Positions 27,407 to 41,059 are shown, numbered from the stretch's first letter. The stretch: 64,000 nucleotides of DNA from Uloborus plumipes (GCA_038373865.1 JAXGGA010002283.1:62001-126000), one strand, 5' to 3'. Translations and numbers: made by a program. The notes: a model not told the origin generated them from the letters alone.

Positions 27407-27708
27407 GTTGTTGTTGTTACATGCCCCCGTTGGTCAGCAGAGCTAGACCAGGTCCATGAAGGATGGGGTAATGATACGGCTTCCGTTTTTAAGAGCGCCA
27501 TTTTAGGTGGAAGACCGATTTTATGCTCAACACACATGCCATAAGGATCCGTTCATAGGGTAGGCATTCATTCATAACTCACTTTCACACACACAGAAAG
27601 GACAATGACATGAGAGAGAGAAAGTACGCTCATGCCCCAGCCGGGACTCGAACCCGGTTCCACCGCATCACGGTCAGACGTCGCTGACCACTAGACGAGG
27701 TGGCCGGC
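27407..27708 (-). mobile_element. tRNA-derived SINE with (AAC)n tail
   Basis: The 5' head on the minus strand reads GCCGGCCACCTCGTCTAGTG then GTCAGC, with a B box GGTTCGAGTCCCGG, like a tRNA. The tail on that strand is (AAC)n. An 11-base target duplication ATAAAATACCT flanks it (27396-27406 and 27709-27719). It is about 300 bp, full length and in the same orientation as STK32. Confidence 0.9.
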
Positions 27709-28057
27709 ATAAAATACCTACTTTAAGTCAAAACTAAATTGGACAGATTCAAAACTCAGAACAAGATTTTCGATTTTAATTTAAAGAGTTTAAAATATTT
27801 TCACCTTTGAATGTTCATTAAAACAAATACTAACATTAAATAAAAAATTTCCAAAACTGTATCCCTGATGTCCCAAACTTTATGGTCAATGTCAACATCA
27901 TATTTTTGTTTCATGTACATGAGGTTAATAACAGAATTTCACAAAAGTTGCAGTTGGTAGTTTGATGAAAAACGATACAATGCATTCGGCGAATTTCAAT
28001 TTTATCCTGTTTCAAATTTATTCTATTTAACATACACTCCTTCCCGCAAATTTACTA

Positions 28058-28415
28058 CACTGCAAAAAATAAGCTGCTGTTTTTACAGTATAATGCTGGA
28101 AGCAGAGGTTCCAGTTAAAAACTGTAAAAGCACAGTAATGAACTTTAAAACTAGCTATTTTACAGTTTATTACTAAAAAACTAGCAGTTTTACAGTTTAT
28201 TACTGCAAAATTAGCAAATTTACAGTCTATTACCATAAAATTAGCTGTATTATACTGTAAAAACAGCACTATAATACTGCCAGCGGAAGTTCGAGTTTAA
28301 AACTAAAATGCATTGTGCTAAACTGTGAAACTAGCAATTTTACAGTTTATTACAGTAAATTACTATAAAATTAGCTGTGTTATACTGTAAAAACAACATC
28401 TATTTCTTTACAGTG
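28058..28415 (+). mobile_element. CACTG/TA MITE family, copy 3
   Basis: It begins CACTGCAAAAAATAAGCTGC after TA and ends CATCTATTTCTTTACAGTG. It carries the shared CAGAGGTTCCAGTT block and repeated ACAGTTTATTACTG modules. The 80-codon antisense frame (repeated VINCK-like units) is an artefact of the module repetition. Confidence 0.85.
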
Positions 28416-31400
28416 CAGTGTTTAAAATAGTAATTCAGAACGATACCGCAGAAGAATCATACTGCTCTAGTAAATTTCACCTTGAATCAAACTTTTACTA
28501 TTTCCATATGCATTTACATCTACTCTTATACACTGTTTCCAAATAATATGCATCACAATTTATCCCTGCCATTTAAACATAACTATCTTACACCGATTAT
28601 TAATAGCTTTTAATTCATTCATTTAATTCCTCGAAGAAATTACTTAAATTTTGGAGGATATGATTTATGATCTTAGTTTTTTCCCCACATGATAAATATC
28701 TATTTCAAGCGGATACTAAAACGGAACTCAAAGAAATTTGCCGACGATTGGTTTTGTAAGCCCGGAGAAAAAGTGAAATCGGATGGAAATAGTAATCAAT
28801 GGAACTGGAGATTTGGAGCATGAAATCGGACTTATTGTTCATTCTTTGCTTTCTTGCATTTAAAAGAATAGAAAATCATAAAAGAAATTGAAAGTTATAT
28901 TTAAAGCATTTAATGAAAAATTGAAACGTTTGATCAATGACAATAACAGCTCCTGTTTTTATATATTTCAAAGAATTATATTACTTAGTTTTACAGTCAC
29001 CAACAAAAATATTTTTGACCTTGAGTGATTCATATTTAGTTTCTAATAGTTTTTCTTGCGGCTTTTAATAGTAGATTTTAACTAGAGCCTTTAAAAAGTT
29101 AGAGCGTAAAAAATTTATGAGCACACAAAAATAGTAAAATAAGCATAAGTATTAAGAGTAGATAATGAGTAGAATTTTTTTAACTATCATCTCGATTTTG
29201 AATCCTGTAAGTAACAAAACTTATTAAATGAAAGAATGGAGATTTTTGCGAATATTTTAATCAATGAGATTTTACTAATTATTCATAAGTAAAACAAACT
29301 GAATCATGAAGGGTAGACTTTTTATGTTACGTATTTAACTACAATTTTCAAAAACATTGAAAAGCTGATGAGTTTCATTGACCATAAAACTTACATGTAG
29401 AATCCAACTTTGACCTAAAAATTGTTTTTTTTCTTAGGAAACTAGATTGCTAATTGAGAAGATTTTTAATTTTTTTGCTGTAAAATATACTGCATAAACT
29501 AGTGGCAAGCACTAAGCATCACATTGAATTTATTCTGTAATATGTAATTCCCAGTTGTTGCCGAAAGATGTTTAATCTTGATTGCAGCTTAGATCGATTG
29601 CTAAAATCTGCCATCAATGCAATTTATAAAATGTCATCAACTCATGTTTCATGAATAACAATTAAGCTCATTTAACCGAAATCAATAATACAACTGTTTA
29701 AAGAAGTCCTGTCTTGCATAAGCAAATACGCTCACTAAAAGTACATCATTAGCAAAGTATCAATTGCATTTTCACTCTCAATTCTGAAAATGGTACTTCA
29801 TTAAGTAAAGTATAAGTACAAATATTATTACCCAGATGTAATGCAAACTCCTTTGTGTACCTTTATTTCTGCAGTCATTGTTTGTCGACACTTACTTCAA
29901 TTGCAAATGTAATTTAAATGAAGTAAGAGAGCGATAGGAATCATTATTTGGTGTCACAAGAGATAAACAAATGACGATTGAGAAACAAGTTTTTATCCGT
30001 TTTGTGGATCCTTATAATTTTGTTTAGGAAAATTTTGTATTAAATTTCACAAATGAAGCACAAAACGTTGATTACTGTATGACAAAAATATAGAGTAACA
30101 TTAAATTTCATTGTTTAAAATTAGTATTTTGAAACATCGACTTTCTTACACAAATTTAAAAGCATTTTGAACATTGCATTTGTTTTCAAGTATTACTGCA
30201 TTGATCATTCATTTTATTATTTGAAACCTTAAAATAAGAAAACCGTTTATTATGTCAGTAAATAAAATGCAAAAACTGCTTAATTTTACTGATTATGCTA
30301 TAATAAAGTCCATTAACTGGTTTTAAAATTAAAGAATCAAAAATGAGGCGATTTCCATAATATTTTTCGTAGTTACTATTTATCTTTATACCAAGCAAAT
30401 TTTCGAAATCACATTGGTACCAAATAAGTGAAGATGAAATTTGGCCAGTGTTGTATTTACTTTTTGGACGATTCTGTCAATTGTTTGAGAGCGCAGTTTA
30501 GGAATACTTTTCAACTGCTGATGTAACATTTTCTCTCTAATTTTCTAAATAGCAATACCTTAGTCTCGAGAATTGATAATTACTGTTAAACTTCCCGATC
30601 GAAAAATTGGTTTAAGCTATAAGGAGGGGAATAGGTGGCTGTGTCGAAATTTTTGGCCCTCGCCAGGTTGTTTTGAAAGTTTTCTAAGTTTTATTCTGCT
30701 CAATGTGAAAATGGAAGTATACTTAGACACAGAATCTCTCGAAGTAGACATTGCTCTAAAGACGCTCTCTCTTCAAAGTGAAATGCCAAATGAGGTAAAT
30801 TAGCAGTACTCCCGGCGAAAATCATCTCAAGCTACTATAATAGTGGAAAGAGGACTTAATATTCTTATCTAACGAGGAGGTCTTTCTGAAATATTCCTCA
30901 ACTTTTGTCTAAGAGAGAAAACTGTCAGTACCAGATACCAAAACTCTTTATATTTTTTCTCTCATGGTTCATGGAGTCAATTGTCTTCCGAATTATCCAA
31001 ATTGAGAGAAATTGTCTTAAAAAGGCACAAGAATCTTATTGAACTGCATCCCATAAGCTATATCGATTCATGAAACTAATAAACAGATTAAACAATACCT
31101 TATTTCAAGCCTTAATTTTGCTTACAATGTACAATCTCTCCCCTTCAAGTGTTTAAAATGTCATTTCAATTCCAGTTTTTTCGTGTTTGTTGCTGCCATA
31201 GGTGTTATTATTGCTGTTTTCATTTTAATCAACGGGACTCAGAATTTCTTGAGCATATGAGCACTTTTAAAATACAAACTTTTCATGATTCAAATAAGTA
31301 ACCATAAATTATTGGGTTGTTTCCTCTTTTATTTTGGCTGCCATGTTTGAGAAATGCTATTGATGTCGAACCGATTACCAGTCAAAATCAAGTCATCCAG

Positions 31401-33717
31401 TAAGTTTTATCTTATAATATTTTCATATTTGAATTCTTCAAAAAAGTCCCTCCTGCTTTCAGCATAAGTAACTGGCAAAAAGATTTCCAAAAGGAAAAAT
31501 TTACTACTTTTTCAAATGCTTTTGAAATTGCGTAAGAAACTGTTATTTAAATCAAATTATGTGTATTTTTATCTTTAAAATGTTCATTTAACCCCTAATA
31601 ATTGTTTCAATTCTCACAAACTTATCTTTTGCTTACTTTCTCCTTAAAATCAATAATGAAGTAAAAGAAAATACATAAAGAAAAATATGAACCAAACAAA
31701 TAAAAGCCTAACTCTGTGTAAAAATAATACCTTATTGATCAGTGACATTCATCTGCGTTCAATTGTGTATCGATGTTTCTGCAAGTAAAAATATTTCTAC
31801 ATGCAATTCTAAATAAAGCGTCCAAATATTCCTCGTAATAAAAGAAATATTTACTACATTAGCTGCTCTGCAGCCGAGGTCGGTAAAACATTACTTCCGG
31901 GGAAGAGCATTGTTTTGATCAATAAACAGTCTTATTGAGAAAAGCCATCAGGTTAATGAGGGACGAGGTTTGACTAAGTGTTATCATTTTCTCAGCAGCT
32001 ACGCTTCCTGTGTGATTCGAATGTAAAGCGCTGTAGTGCGGAATTTCGAAAGATAAAGCAGATAGAGGCAAGAATTAATGTATGAGTCTTAAAATCTAGT
32101 ACTTTTTTTTATTTGTTCCGTGTTAACGTGTTTTCTAGGTAATACATGCGTACTTACTTTCTTTGTGAAAGTCTCAAAAGTTTGAAAAATAAATTAAATT
32201 CCTGGCTGCGTCATGACCATTCGTTAATTGCTGTAGTCACGCAATTTTGCTAAGAGTGTAATAAGTTACGTGCTAACAGAACTTGTCCTATTATTTTCAT
32301 CGAGCCGCCCTTATAGACCACTTCATCAAATAACACTATAAATAACAATGTATCAGGAGTGTTTTGATGTTACACTGCGACCGTTTTTGAAAATATACAT
32401 TTTAGTTACTTTAAATTTCTGACGTAGAAAAATTTAGAGAACAGCTTTCTAGAATTAAGTAAATTCGAGCAGAGAAATAATCAGTTTTTTAAGGTTACTG
32501 TAGAACTAGTTCACATGTAATGAGAAGGTAACTTTCTTTCTTTCATTTTTTTTTTTTTTTTGTAAAATAACCACAGTGTGTATGACTAGCATAAAGAAAA
32601 TTATACTATAGAAACGATACATATATATATTATAAAATAACTGTCTCTTATTCGGAGTGTGCTTATTCAGAATGAACAATATAGAACAACTAATATAAAG
32701 GAACTGGAGTTCAAAGCATTGCTTCCGCTTTTGATAGTGTCCGCAAGGGAGGTTTTAAATAGATTGTTTTGTCAAGCAATAAACATACTTTTGATTCAGG
32801 GTATTTCTTTATTATTGTTGTAAAATTTTCAATAGCCAATGATGAAAATCATTTTGTCACTCACCTGGTGCTTCTTGTCAAAAATTTACCCCCCCCCCTT
32901 TTTTTGAGAGGTGTAACATACTGAAAGTGAGTTCCCTCTATTTTTCGCTTGACAAGTTCCTAACAAAAATTAAGTACAATTTTGGAAAAATTTCTTAAGT
33001 ATTTTTATTTTTATAGAATTTGTGATTGGAAAATGTGTGGTTTTTGGAGCCCAGCTACCCACATTCCGGGTTTATTCAAAAGGACACATCCGTCTCGTTT
33101 TTAAAGCAAAACGGAACATATCCATAATTAAAAAAGGTAATATCTCCTTGATTTTTATAAGAAAATTTCTCACTGTGGGACATAATCCGTTATGCCCTTT
33201 TCCTTCGTATGGTACCAAGAAAAAGTGATTAAAATATTTTGTTTTTAGCCTAACTAGATTTTTTCACCTTCTGAACAGTTTTGGAAAATGGATATGTTCC
33301 CCTTTGTTAAATTAGTCCTCAATTGTTTACGCAGTAATTAGATTTCGAAAAGTTCTAAACACGGACAATTATTTGCGAATTTAAAGTAGTTTTTTGATAA
33401 CATTCCCCGATAGTTCGATTAATAAGTGACTGTAAATGGCTTCCTAATTTAGACAGAAAAATCGAGAGCAGGTTAGATAATTTCCAAATAACTAATGGTA
33501 CTCCCACTGAAATGTACTGTAGACATTTTACATCGCAAGCTATGTGTAAGGAAAACAATTTAATAATTAATGAATCAAATACATGATGTTGTTTCTTTCT
33601 GATATATCCTGTATTTTCACAAAAAAAAACTTATTTGCGGATTAACTAACGAAAATGCGCTATTTTTGGCTAGAAAATATACTAAAATATGAGGTTTAAA
33701 AACAAAATAAAAGTCAG

Positions 33718-34300
33718 TTACTCAGGGTATCTAGGAGCCATTCCAGTTTAATTTTTCGTATATTTATTATTTTCGTATATTCGATAAAAATAGAAGACCC
33801 AGTCCTGCACTCAGCTGGCAAGGTTAATCAATTAGCGTTTTAAAGTTTAAATAGTAAATGAACATAATATCAAAGTTACAACTATTTAGGGTATCTTTGA
33901 ACTGTTCCGGTTACTTTAAATTTTTTAGTACATTCAATTTAAAGAAAAATAGAAGGTCCAGTACTGCATAATTATTCGCTTTCTGAAGTTTAAAAGCAAA
34001 TTAAACAAAATACCAAATTTACAGTTATTTATGGTATCTTTGTAAGCCATTCCACTTATTTCAATTATTTTAGTCTAGTTTATTTTTTAAAAAGTAGAAG
34101 GAACGTTGGTGCACTAAACTAACAAGGTTAAATAATTCGCTTTCTGACGCTAAAAAACTAAATAAACAGTATATAAGAGTTACAGTTATTCTGGGTATCT
34201 TTGAGACATTCCGGTTGCTTCAATTTTTTTAGTATATTCGATCAAAAAAAAAAAGATGGCCCAGCGCTGCACTTGCTGGTAAGGTTAATTGCTTTCCTTT
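33718..34300 (+). repeat. Minisatellite of four diverged units, 143-164 bases each
   Basis: The core GGTATCTTTG...CATTCC recurs at 33726, 33890, 34033 and 34194. Each copy is followed by a TTTAGTA(T/C)ATTCGAT-like block, an AGAAG..CCAGT.CTGCAC block and AAGGTTAAT. Units are about 75-80% alike by eye. No homology is recognised. Confidence 0.85.
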
Positions 34301-35584
34301 TCACTTTTTATTTTAGAAATAAAACGCGAAAAACTGTAAGCAGCAAATTGTAAACGCAAAAAATCTAAAGTTGTTATTTGGAATCTGTTTGAAAATACCG
34401 ATTTGAGGTTGTTGAAATTCTGAGAATATTTTAAAGTAAGTAACATTACAGTTATTGATCAGGGGCTTTTTTCCTGCATGTAGTGAATTTCTCAGCATGT
34501 GTAACAGTTTATTTAGTAGTATTTAGTATTCACTGATTGAGTTCATCGCTCTGAAGAGAAAGTGCTCTCAAAAAATGGAATTAACACATTGTCATCACGC
34601 TTTCAAGAAATCAGAAGTAGCGACGGAAATTATATCCTACGGTAAATGTTGTTGACGGAATTAAAGTCTGCATCCTTTTCTTTATCTTCATAAACGGGAA
34701 GAACTTTTCAGTCTAAATAATGAAAGCATAATCAATTTACGTTAACAAGGAGCCTTCACGATATTGTATTTCACCCAGACTTTCTTAGAAAGAGCATTTT
34801 TAGTAGATGAAGCATTTAAATTTTTGTATTTAGATAGCTGAATTAAATACATGAAAATGCCTTACGGGTTTCTGCATATTGGGATTGCTGATGTTGTAGA
34901 AAATAATCTATAATAAAATGTACAGAATATTTAAGTTGATCATGTTATGCTAGAAAAATAAACAAGAATGTATTTCCATTTTAATAGTGCGAAGAATTTT
35001 TACAATTAGGGAAAATTCCCAATCAACGTAGCAGTGAAATCATTCAATTGAATAAATAATTATTATTAAATGTCGTTGAAACTCTTACGTTGAGAACCAG
35101 TCAATGCTACAAATTTCTCCAAAAGCAATTTCTTTTGAGGCAACAATTTACTTTAGAATATGTTATGAGATTATTTTCTGTTAAAGCATAAGTTATTGAC
35201 TAGAATTTCTCTTTGATGAATAAAACAGTAGGATTTTATAATTGGGTTAATAAAACATATATTAGAGACTTAAAAATAAATTTTATCCTTTGTAATTTTT
35301 AATCAATTCTCGGTAAATAAATCAAAGATTAAAATGTAGAAAAGTCTTCTTATATATTATTTTTCAATTTTTTTTTAGCAGCGTCATAATTTTTTTCATA
35401 ATTTATCAAACTTTAAAGGTAAGGCATCATTAAAAAAAATCTCCACCGTTTTAGAAGAAAAATCAGTACGCTAAATAGCATTTTAATAAAATTAAGACAT
35501 CGATATCAATTTATGATTATATGTTTTTAGTTTATTACGCATCGTTTTAGCGTTTAGCATCCCAAGATAGTACCCATTAGCTTA

Positions 35585-35635
35585 GTTATTAAGAGTCTTG
35601 CATATAACGTAAATGTGAAGGGATCGATCCTCCCA
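35585..35635 (+). repeat. Weak tRNA-like sequence
   Basis: TTAGCTTAGTTATTAAGAG resembles an A box and GGGATCGATCCTCCC a B box, spaced about 35 bases. Probably the head of an old SINE; no target duplication was found. Confidence 0.3.
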
Positions 35636-35942
35636 TAAACAGAAAAACGCTGATTTTGAATGCCTAATTTTGATCAGCTGAATTTTATTCCAAATTTCTA
35701 TTAATATATGAGTCATTTATAATCAAAATCCGTTAAGTCAATTTTTCAAAATACACTCAGGCACATTGAAAATAGCGACCCAAGAAGAAAGCATCGGATT
35801 GAAATGAAATTTAATACACATAATGATACAGATGAGAGGTTCACTTGATCTCAAAATCAAGACAATTGAACGAATACAGGGTGTGCAAGGACACACATAC
35901 AGAGCAACTTCAATAGCGCGTTGGACCACCTCTAGCTAAAAT

Positions 35943-36500
35943 TCATGCCGCCATACGGCCCGGCATTGAGTTGATTAGACGCCTGATGTTGTCCTGAGGC
36001 AGATGGGCCCACAAATTTGTAACAGCCAACTCCAAATCACGCACAGAGTGACACGACGGCATCTGACGTTTTACCTGATCCCACACATGCTCTAAAGGGG
36101 ATAAGTCGGGGGAGCGGGCCGGCCATGGAAGAGTCTGAAAATGACGTAGGAAGTCTTGAGCAACTCTTGCTGTATGCGGACGAGCATTATCTTGCTGGAA
36201 AATTGCCCCTGGGAGACCATTTAGGAAAGGTCCTACATGGGGTCGAAGAATATTATCAACGTACCGTTGGCCGGTTAAGTTTCCACGCATCACAATTAGA
36301 TTGGACCGGCTATCATAGGATATGGCCCCCCAGACCATTACACCAGCTGTGCGGGCAATGTGACGTAGAACAGTGTGGGAGGAATTGTACCGCTCAGCTG
36401 GGCGCCTCCACACCGGTATACGGTTATCATCAGTCCCTAAAACAAACCTAGACTCATTACTAAACACAACTTTTTGCCAATCTGTGATATTCCTCAATTG
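35943..36500 (-). pseudogene. Tc1-like transposase, C-terminal part (left arm)
   Basis: The frame carries ITDWQKVVFSNESRFVLGTD at the first catalytic block, GVMVWGAISYDSRSNLIVM, the second block GAIFQQDNARPHTARVAQDF and the third block SPDLSPLEHVWDQVKR, ending NSMPGRMAA. This is the DD34E catalytic core of a Tc1 element. The first catalytic Asp, normally FSDES, is Asn (codon at 36458-36456), so even this copy is dead. The N-terminal paired-like DNA-binding domain is missing. The codons upstream of RLYQLRN (from 36513) belong to the inverted arm and are not transposase. Confidence 0.92.
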
Positions 36501-36516
36501 ATATAGCCTTATACCG

Positions 36517-36987
36517 GTGTGGAGGCGCCCAGCTGAGCGGTACAATTCCTCCCACGCTGTTCTACGTCACATTGCCCGCACAGCTGGTGTAATGGTCTGG
36601 GGGGCCATATCCTATGATAGCCGGTCCAATCTAATTGTGATGCGTGGAAACTTAACCGGCCAATGGTACGTTGATAACATTCTTCGACCCCATGTAGGAC
36701 CTTTCCTAAATGGTCTCCCAGGGGCAATTTTCCAGCAAGATAATGCTCGTCCGCATACAGCAAGAGTTGCTCAAGACTTCCTACGTCATTTTCAGACTCT
36801 TCCATGGCCGGCCCGCTCCCCCGACTTATCCCCTATAGAGTATGTGTGGGATCAGCTAAAACGTCAGATGCCATCGTGTCACTCTGTGAGTGATTTGGAG
36901 TTGGCTGTTACAAATTTGTGGGCCCGTCTGCCTCAGAACAACATCAGGCGTCTAATCAACTCAATGCCGGGCCGTATGGCGGCATGA
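36517..36987 (+). pseudogene. Tc1-like transposase, C-terminal part (right arm)
   Basis: This is a second copy of the same coding segment in opposite orientation, starting at VWRRPAERYNSSHAVLRHIA and ending NSMPGRMAA. It has the second (FQQDNARPHTA) and third (SPDLSPIEYVWDQLKR) catalytic blocks but no first block at all. A few residues differ from the left arm (for example SPLEHVWDQV against SPIEYVWDQL), so the arms have diverged a little since duplication. Confidence 0.92.
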
Positions 36988-38225
36988 ATTGCAGCTAGAG
37001 GTGGTCCAACGCGCTATTGAAGTTGCTCTGTATGTGTGTCCTTGCACACCCTGTATTCGTTCAATTGTCTTGATTTTGAGATCAAGTGAACCTCTCATCT
37101 GTATCATTATGTGTATTAAATTTCATTTCAATCCGATGCTTTCTTCTTGGGTCGCTATTTTCAATGTGCCTGAGTGTACATAGTTCCGAAAGCAGAACTG
37201 TAGATCTTAAAGTTATTTTCACTTAAAACCCTTACTTTATATTCACTTTTTCTTGTACTCCAGTGGTTTTTGATCTATATTACCTTTAAACCATTAGTAG
37301 AGGATCTCTTAAACTTATATTTTTGAATAAAGTTATTTTTCATAAAAATGGACTTAACGGACTTCGATTTTAAACGCGCGACTCATATAATACACATATA
37401 TCTTAGATCATTGGGAAAATATTCTGAATCACAGTTGTGTTGTTGCTACCGTGTGTAAATAAAATAACTTACGAGTTTGTGTACAGTTAATTGGTAGTGG
37501 GAAAGCATGAACCTAAGTCTTCCAGCCTGATGTTTTCTTTTGACAGAGAATTACGGCGTAACCTTACACAGAAAATAGTGAAACGTTACGCTATAGAGGT
37601 ATATTACCATAGTGTGACCTTCCACAAGTGATGAGTTTATTTACACTAGATTTATCGGTTAAGTTACTCCACAGCGGTAGAGGCAGCACTGCTGCCACCG
37701 TATTTATAGAGTAAGGAAACATTTTTTTTAGTATTGCAATAGTATTAATGAAACAATCTCGATTCTTTACAAATTCGCTTTAAAATCTTGAAGGGATGAC
37801 AAATTATTTTGGATTTACCTCGCTCTTAAAACAGCAAAATAAATTTAATTTCTAGAAATGTACTTTGAATATTTCAAGCTAAAAATGCACAAGAAAATGG
37901 CAAGGGAGATTAGGCAAAAACTAAACTGGTAGCATAATCAATTTTAGTTACAATTGTGCCTTCATGATATCGTACTTTACTGGAACCTTTCCAAAAAATT
38001 GCAAGAGCACATATTTTTCGGCATGTACTCGTGCGATTTAATTTTGTGTCACATGATCTGAACTTTCATAAAGAGCGTTTTTAGAGGAGAAGAGCTTTAA
38101 GTTCTAAAAAAATATAAAATGTTCTTGCCACGAAATTGACTTTATTTGACAGATAATTTTAGGGTATAAATGTTTGAATATGATTTCGGACATGTGGCCA
38201 CAGTGGTTGGTATGTATATGGTGTT

Positions 38226-38395
38226 CAGGCCCGTCATTTAGGGGGCAGGGGGGGGGCAATTGCCCCCCCCCCTGGCTTTCAGAAATCAATGTATTTACAT
38301 ATAAGTGGGCGTGGTTTTTTATGTTTTCCGATGAAATTGCATTGTGTTTGGACCCTTTGCCCCACCCCCTGGAAAAACTTGAAATGAGGTCCCTG
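38226..38395. mobile_element. hAT-type MITE, CAGGCCCGTCATTT family, copy 1
   Basis: The left end CAGGCCCGTCATTTAGGGGG and right end TTGAAATGAGGTCCCTG are inverted. The 8-base target duplication ATGGTGTT / ATGGTATT has one mismatch. An internal G8/C9 pair (GGGGGGGGCAATTGCCCCCC) can fold. Confidence 0.85.
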
Positions 38396-40163
38396 ATGGT
38401 ATTCAATTTTCACTCTTTGCAGTAAATCAGACGATATGTCAACAATCATAGGTCGAATGATAACTTCCAAATGTTTAATTGTTTCTGATTCATCACAACA
38501 AACATGCTGCAAGAAAGAATTAATGTTTTGTAGGTAAGCAATTTCTGGACGCTTTCAGTTATACCGCAGAACGACACTTAAAGAAAAAAAAAGCATGAAA
38601 GAAAGGAAATATAAATACATTTGACGTGGGTGTGAAAACTGGACAGCCAGATTATGCCACGTATATAAGAGCAGTGGTGGCCAGATGCCCGATATCAAAC
38701 CAAACATTATTGACATAAAATTATGTGTCAAAAAAAAAGCCATTATCAAGAGCATCAACAATATTGCTATTTTATGTGTTTTATTTCAATTTATAACTAT
38801 CCGCCTTTTAAAAAAATATGTTTAAAAAACAAAAACAAAATAAAGCGTTTAGAAAAAGGGATTACATTATGCTAGCACACATTTTGCTAACAAGCTTCTT
38901 GTTGAATAATTGTTTTAGAGCAACCAAGTTATGCTTTCCAGAAAATAAGCGTTGAAATAAATTAACTGGAGTCATTAAATTGCTCTATAATTTGAAATAC
39001 ATATAGAATGTAAACACGTTGCAAGTAGGTGTAGAAGCATTTAAACTCGATAAAATGACGTAAATTGTGACAATTTATCATCACTAATTCTCTCGCGTTG
39101 TAGACATTTCTGCCAAAAATACCATATAATTTTCTCTTCCTCTAGTACTGCTGAGTTATACTGTTGGTTGGAAACATTTTGAGCTGATTCATGTGTTTCC
39201 TTTGCGTGCTTTTCCAAATTAGTGTCTGGTAATGTAAGTAATTATATTAATAATGACCATTCTCTTCATGCTCTTGCATGACAATTAGCTGAAACAATAC
39301 ATATTAAGCAACGATGTTTTTGGACCGCTTGTATAGCAACTAAAAAGTTGCTAATGGTATGTCAATATATCACTGTGAGAAACAGATTTTCAAAAGCTTA
39401 AAAACGTTCACTAATATTTATAGAGTCATTAAGCAGTTTTATATCCTTAATTAAGGAGTTAAAATTACTTTTCACTGATATCTCTTCTTTTAAAATATTT
39501 CTAACAATCTTGGGGATTTTTTCAGGCACCAAAAATATGTAACTTAGTACAATGCAATTGAAATTAACAAACTTTATTCAAACAGTCACTAATGGCAAAA
39601 AAAGCTATTAAAGTGGTTTTTTTTCTTTGAAATTAAAAAAAATAATTTTTAAAAGAAATTTCATTTTGAATTATGCTCCCAAAAGTTTTACAGATATTTC
39701 GAAACTTTAATACTTTCCGAAAGCAAGAAAGATTTTAAATTTGTTTGCGTTGATTTAAAAGAAACTCTTCGAACGAAAACAAGAAAGTGGAAGTTTCAAA
39801 AATTAACCTATTATACTACTTCTAGATATTTTAATGATAATTTAAACATAAAATTATTTCCAATCCTCAAAAAATTATTAACTAGGTTTTTTTTACTAAA
39901 CAATTTTAACGTTTCGTACTTTCACCCAGCATTTTAAAATGTCACACGACCGAACGCGTTCAAACAACCATAACTTTCAATATAATTTCAAAATAAATTC
40001 TTATGTTTTAGAATCTTTTTTACGTACTTTCTCATTCGATTTCCTTCGAATGTTTGAATGAGGTCAGTTGAATAATTCACTAAAACTCTTACTATTGTTA
40101 ATACATCATTTTTTAAAACTGGAAGTTATAACTTGGAAACAACTGAAGTGAAACAACTAATTA

Positions 40164-40627
40164 CAGTGAACTCTCACTTATGCACCGCCTCACTCATGCT
40201 TCTTTTTCCCTTATGCGACGATTTTCGGTGGTCCCGGCTCAATCCGTAAAAAAATAATGATAATTTAATTCGCTTATGCGTCGCTCTAAAGTTTAATGTT
40301 TCACCTATCCGCCGTTTTTTTTTCTCACCGTGTTAAAAAAAATATTTTTTTTCTTTAAAAAATGATCATATTTCTTCACTTTCCGCTTTAACCTTTTGTA
40401 TTTGTTGCTCTCGGAAAGTCTTTTATCATGAATTATATTTCGGAGTCTGATATCAACCTATTTTGTATAGAAACATTCATATCCATGCTCTCTCTAAAAT
40501 GCATGCTTCGTTTTAGCCTTTTGAATAAAAAGGCCTCCGTTTTAGGCTTTTTCACTTATGCGTCTCTCTCACTTATGCACCTTTTTCAGTTGGTCCCTTG
40601 GGCAGGCGCATAAGTCAGAGTTCACTG
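40164..40627. mobile_element. pogo/Tigger-like MITE
   Basis: The ends CAGTGAACTCTCACTTATGC and GCATAAGTCAGAGTTCACTG have TA on both sides (40162-40163, 40628-40629). Subterminal CACTTATGC motifs repeat (40185, 40569). There is no transposase. Confidence 0.85.
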
Positions 40628-40660
40628 TACTATTATTGTAGTACTGTATTCTTGCTCATA

Positions 40661-41059
40661 CACCAAAATATAAATGTTGTTTTTACAGTAGAATATAGCT
40701 AATTTCAAAGTAAATTTAAAAAAATAAACTGGAAAAATTGCTAATTTTACAGTAGTCAACTTTAAAACTGCTAGTCTACAGTAATATTTGTAAAATTGTT
40801 GATTACTGTGAATTTTAGTTTTAAACTGGACCTCTGCTGCCAATATAGCACTTGTTTTTACAGTAATAAACTAAAATTGACAGTTTTACAGTTTATTACT
40901 GGGCATTTTATAGTTTCAAACTCGAACCTCTGCTGCCAGTATTACACTGTTATTTCTACAGTATACTACAGCCAAGTTTATTACTGCGTTTTCAGTTTTA
41001 AACTGAAACCCCTGCTTTCAGTATTATACTGTAAAAACAACAACTTATTTTTTGCAGTG
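40661..41059 (-). mobile_element. CACTG/TA MITE family, copy 4 (inverted)
   Basis: On the minus strand it starts CACTGCAAAAAATAAGTTGT and ends CATTTATATTTTGGTG, with TA at both flanks (40659-40660, 41060-41061). Four repeats of a CCTCTGCTGCCAGTATTA-like block are present. It is the clearest TA duplication in this family. Confidence 0.88.

Larger units (their letters stand above)
35754..37176. mobile_element. Composite fold-back Tc1-like transposon
   Basis: The ends CACTCAGGCACATTGAAAAT and ATTTTCAATGTGCCTGAGTG have flanking TA (35752-35753, 37177-37178). The two arms (35754-36421 and 36513-37176) are near-identical reverse copies, each carrying the 3' half of the transposase, reading outward from a unique loop of about 90 bases. 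It is 1423 bp and cannot make a full transposase. Confidence 0.93.

Noticed and set aside
28027..28269. Frame with repeated VINCK-like units
   Set aside because: Produced by the modular ACTGTAAAAT repeats of a MITE.
30573..30803. 76-codon frame MIITVKLPDRK
   Set aside because: No domain, no convincing splice sites and no homologue I recognise; not different from chance.
33112..33306. Inverted 13-mer GGAACATATCCAT
   Set aside because: Too short and isolated to call a MITE.
36125..36805. Two antisense frames beginning MEESENDVGSLEQLL
   Set aside because: They are the opposite strand of the conserved Tc1 transposase in each arm.
38104..38512. Frames with PPPC / SFSRGWGKGSKH-like text, also at 45.9-46.2 and 62.3-62.6 kb
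   Set aside because: These are translations of the repeated hAT-type MITE, which explains their mutual similarity.
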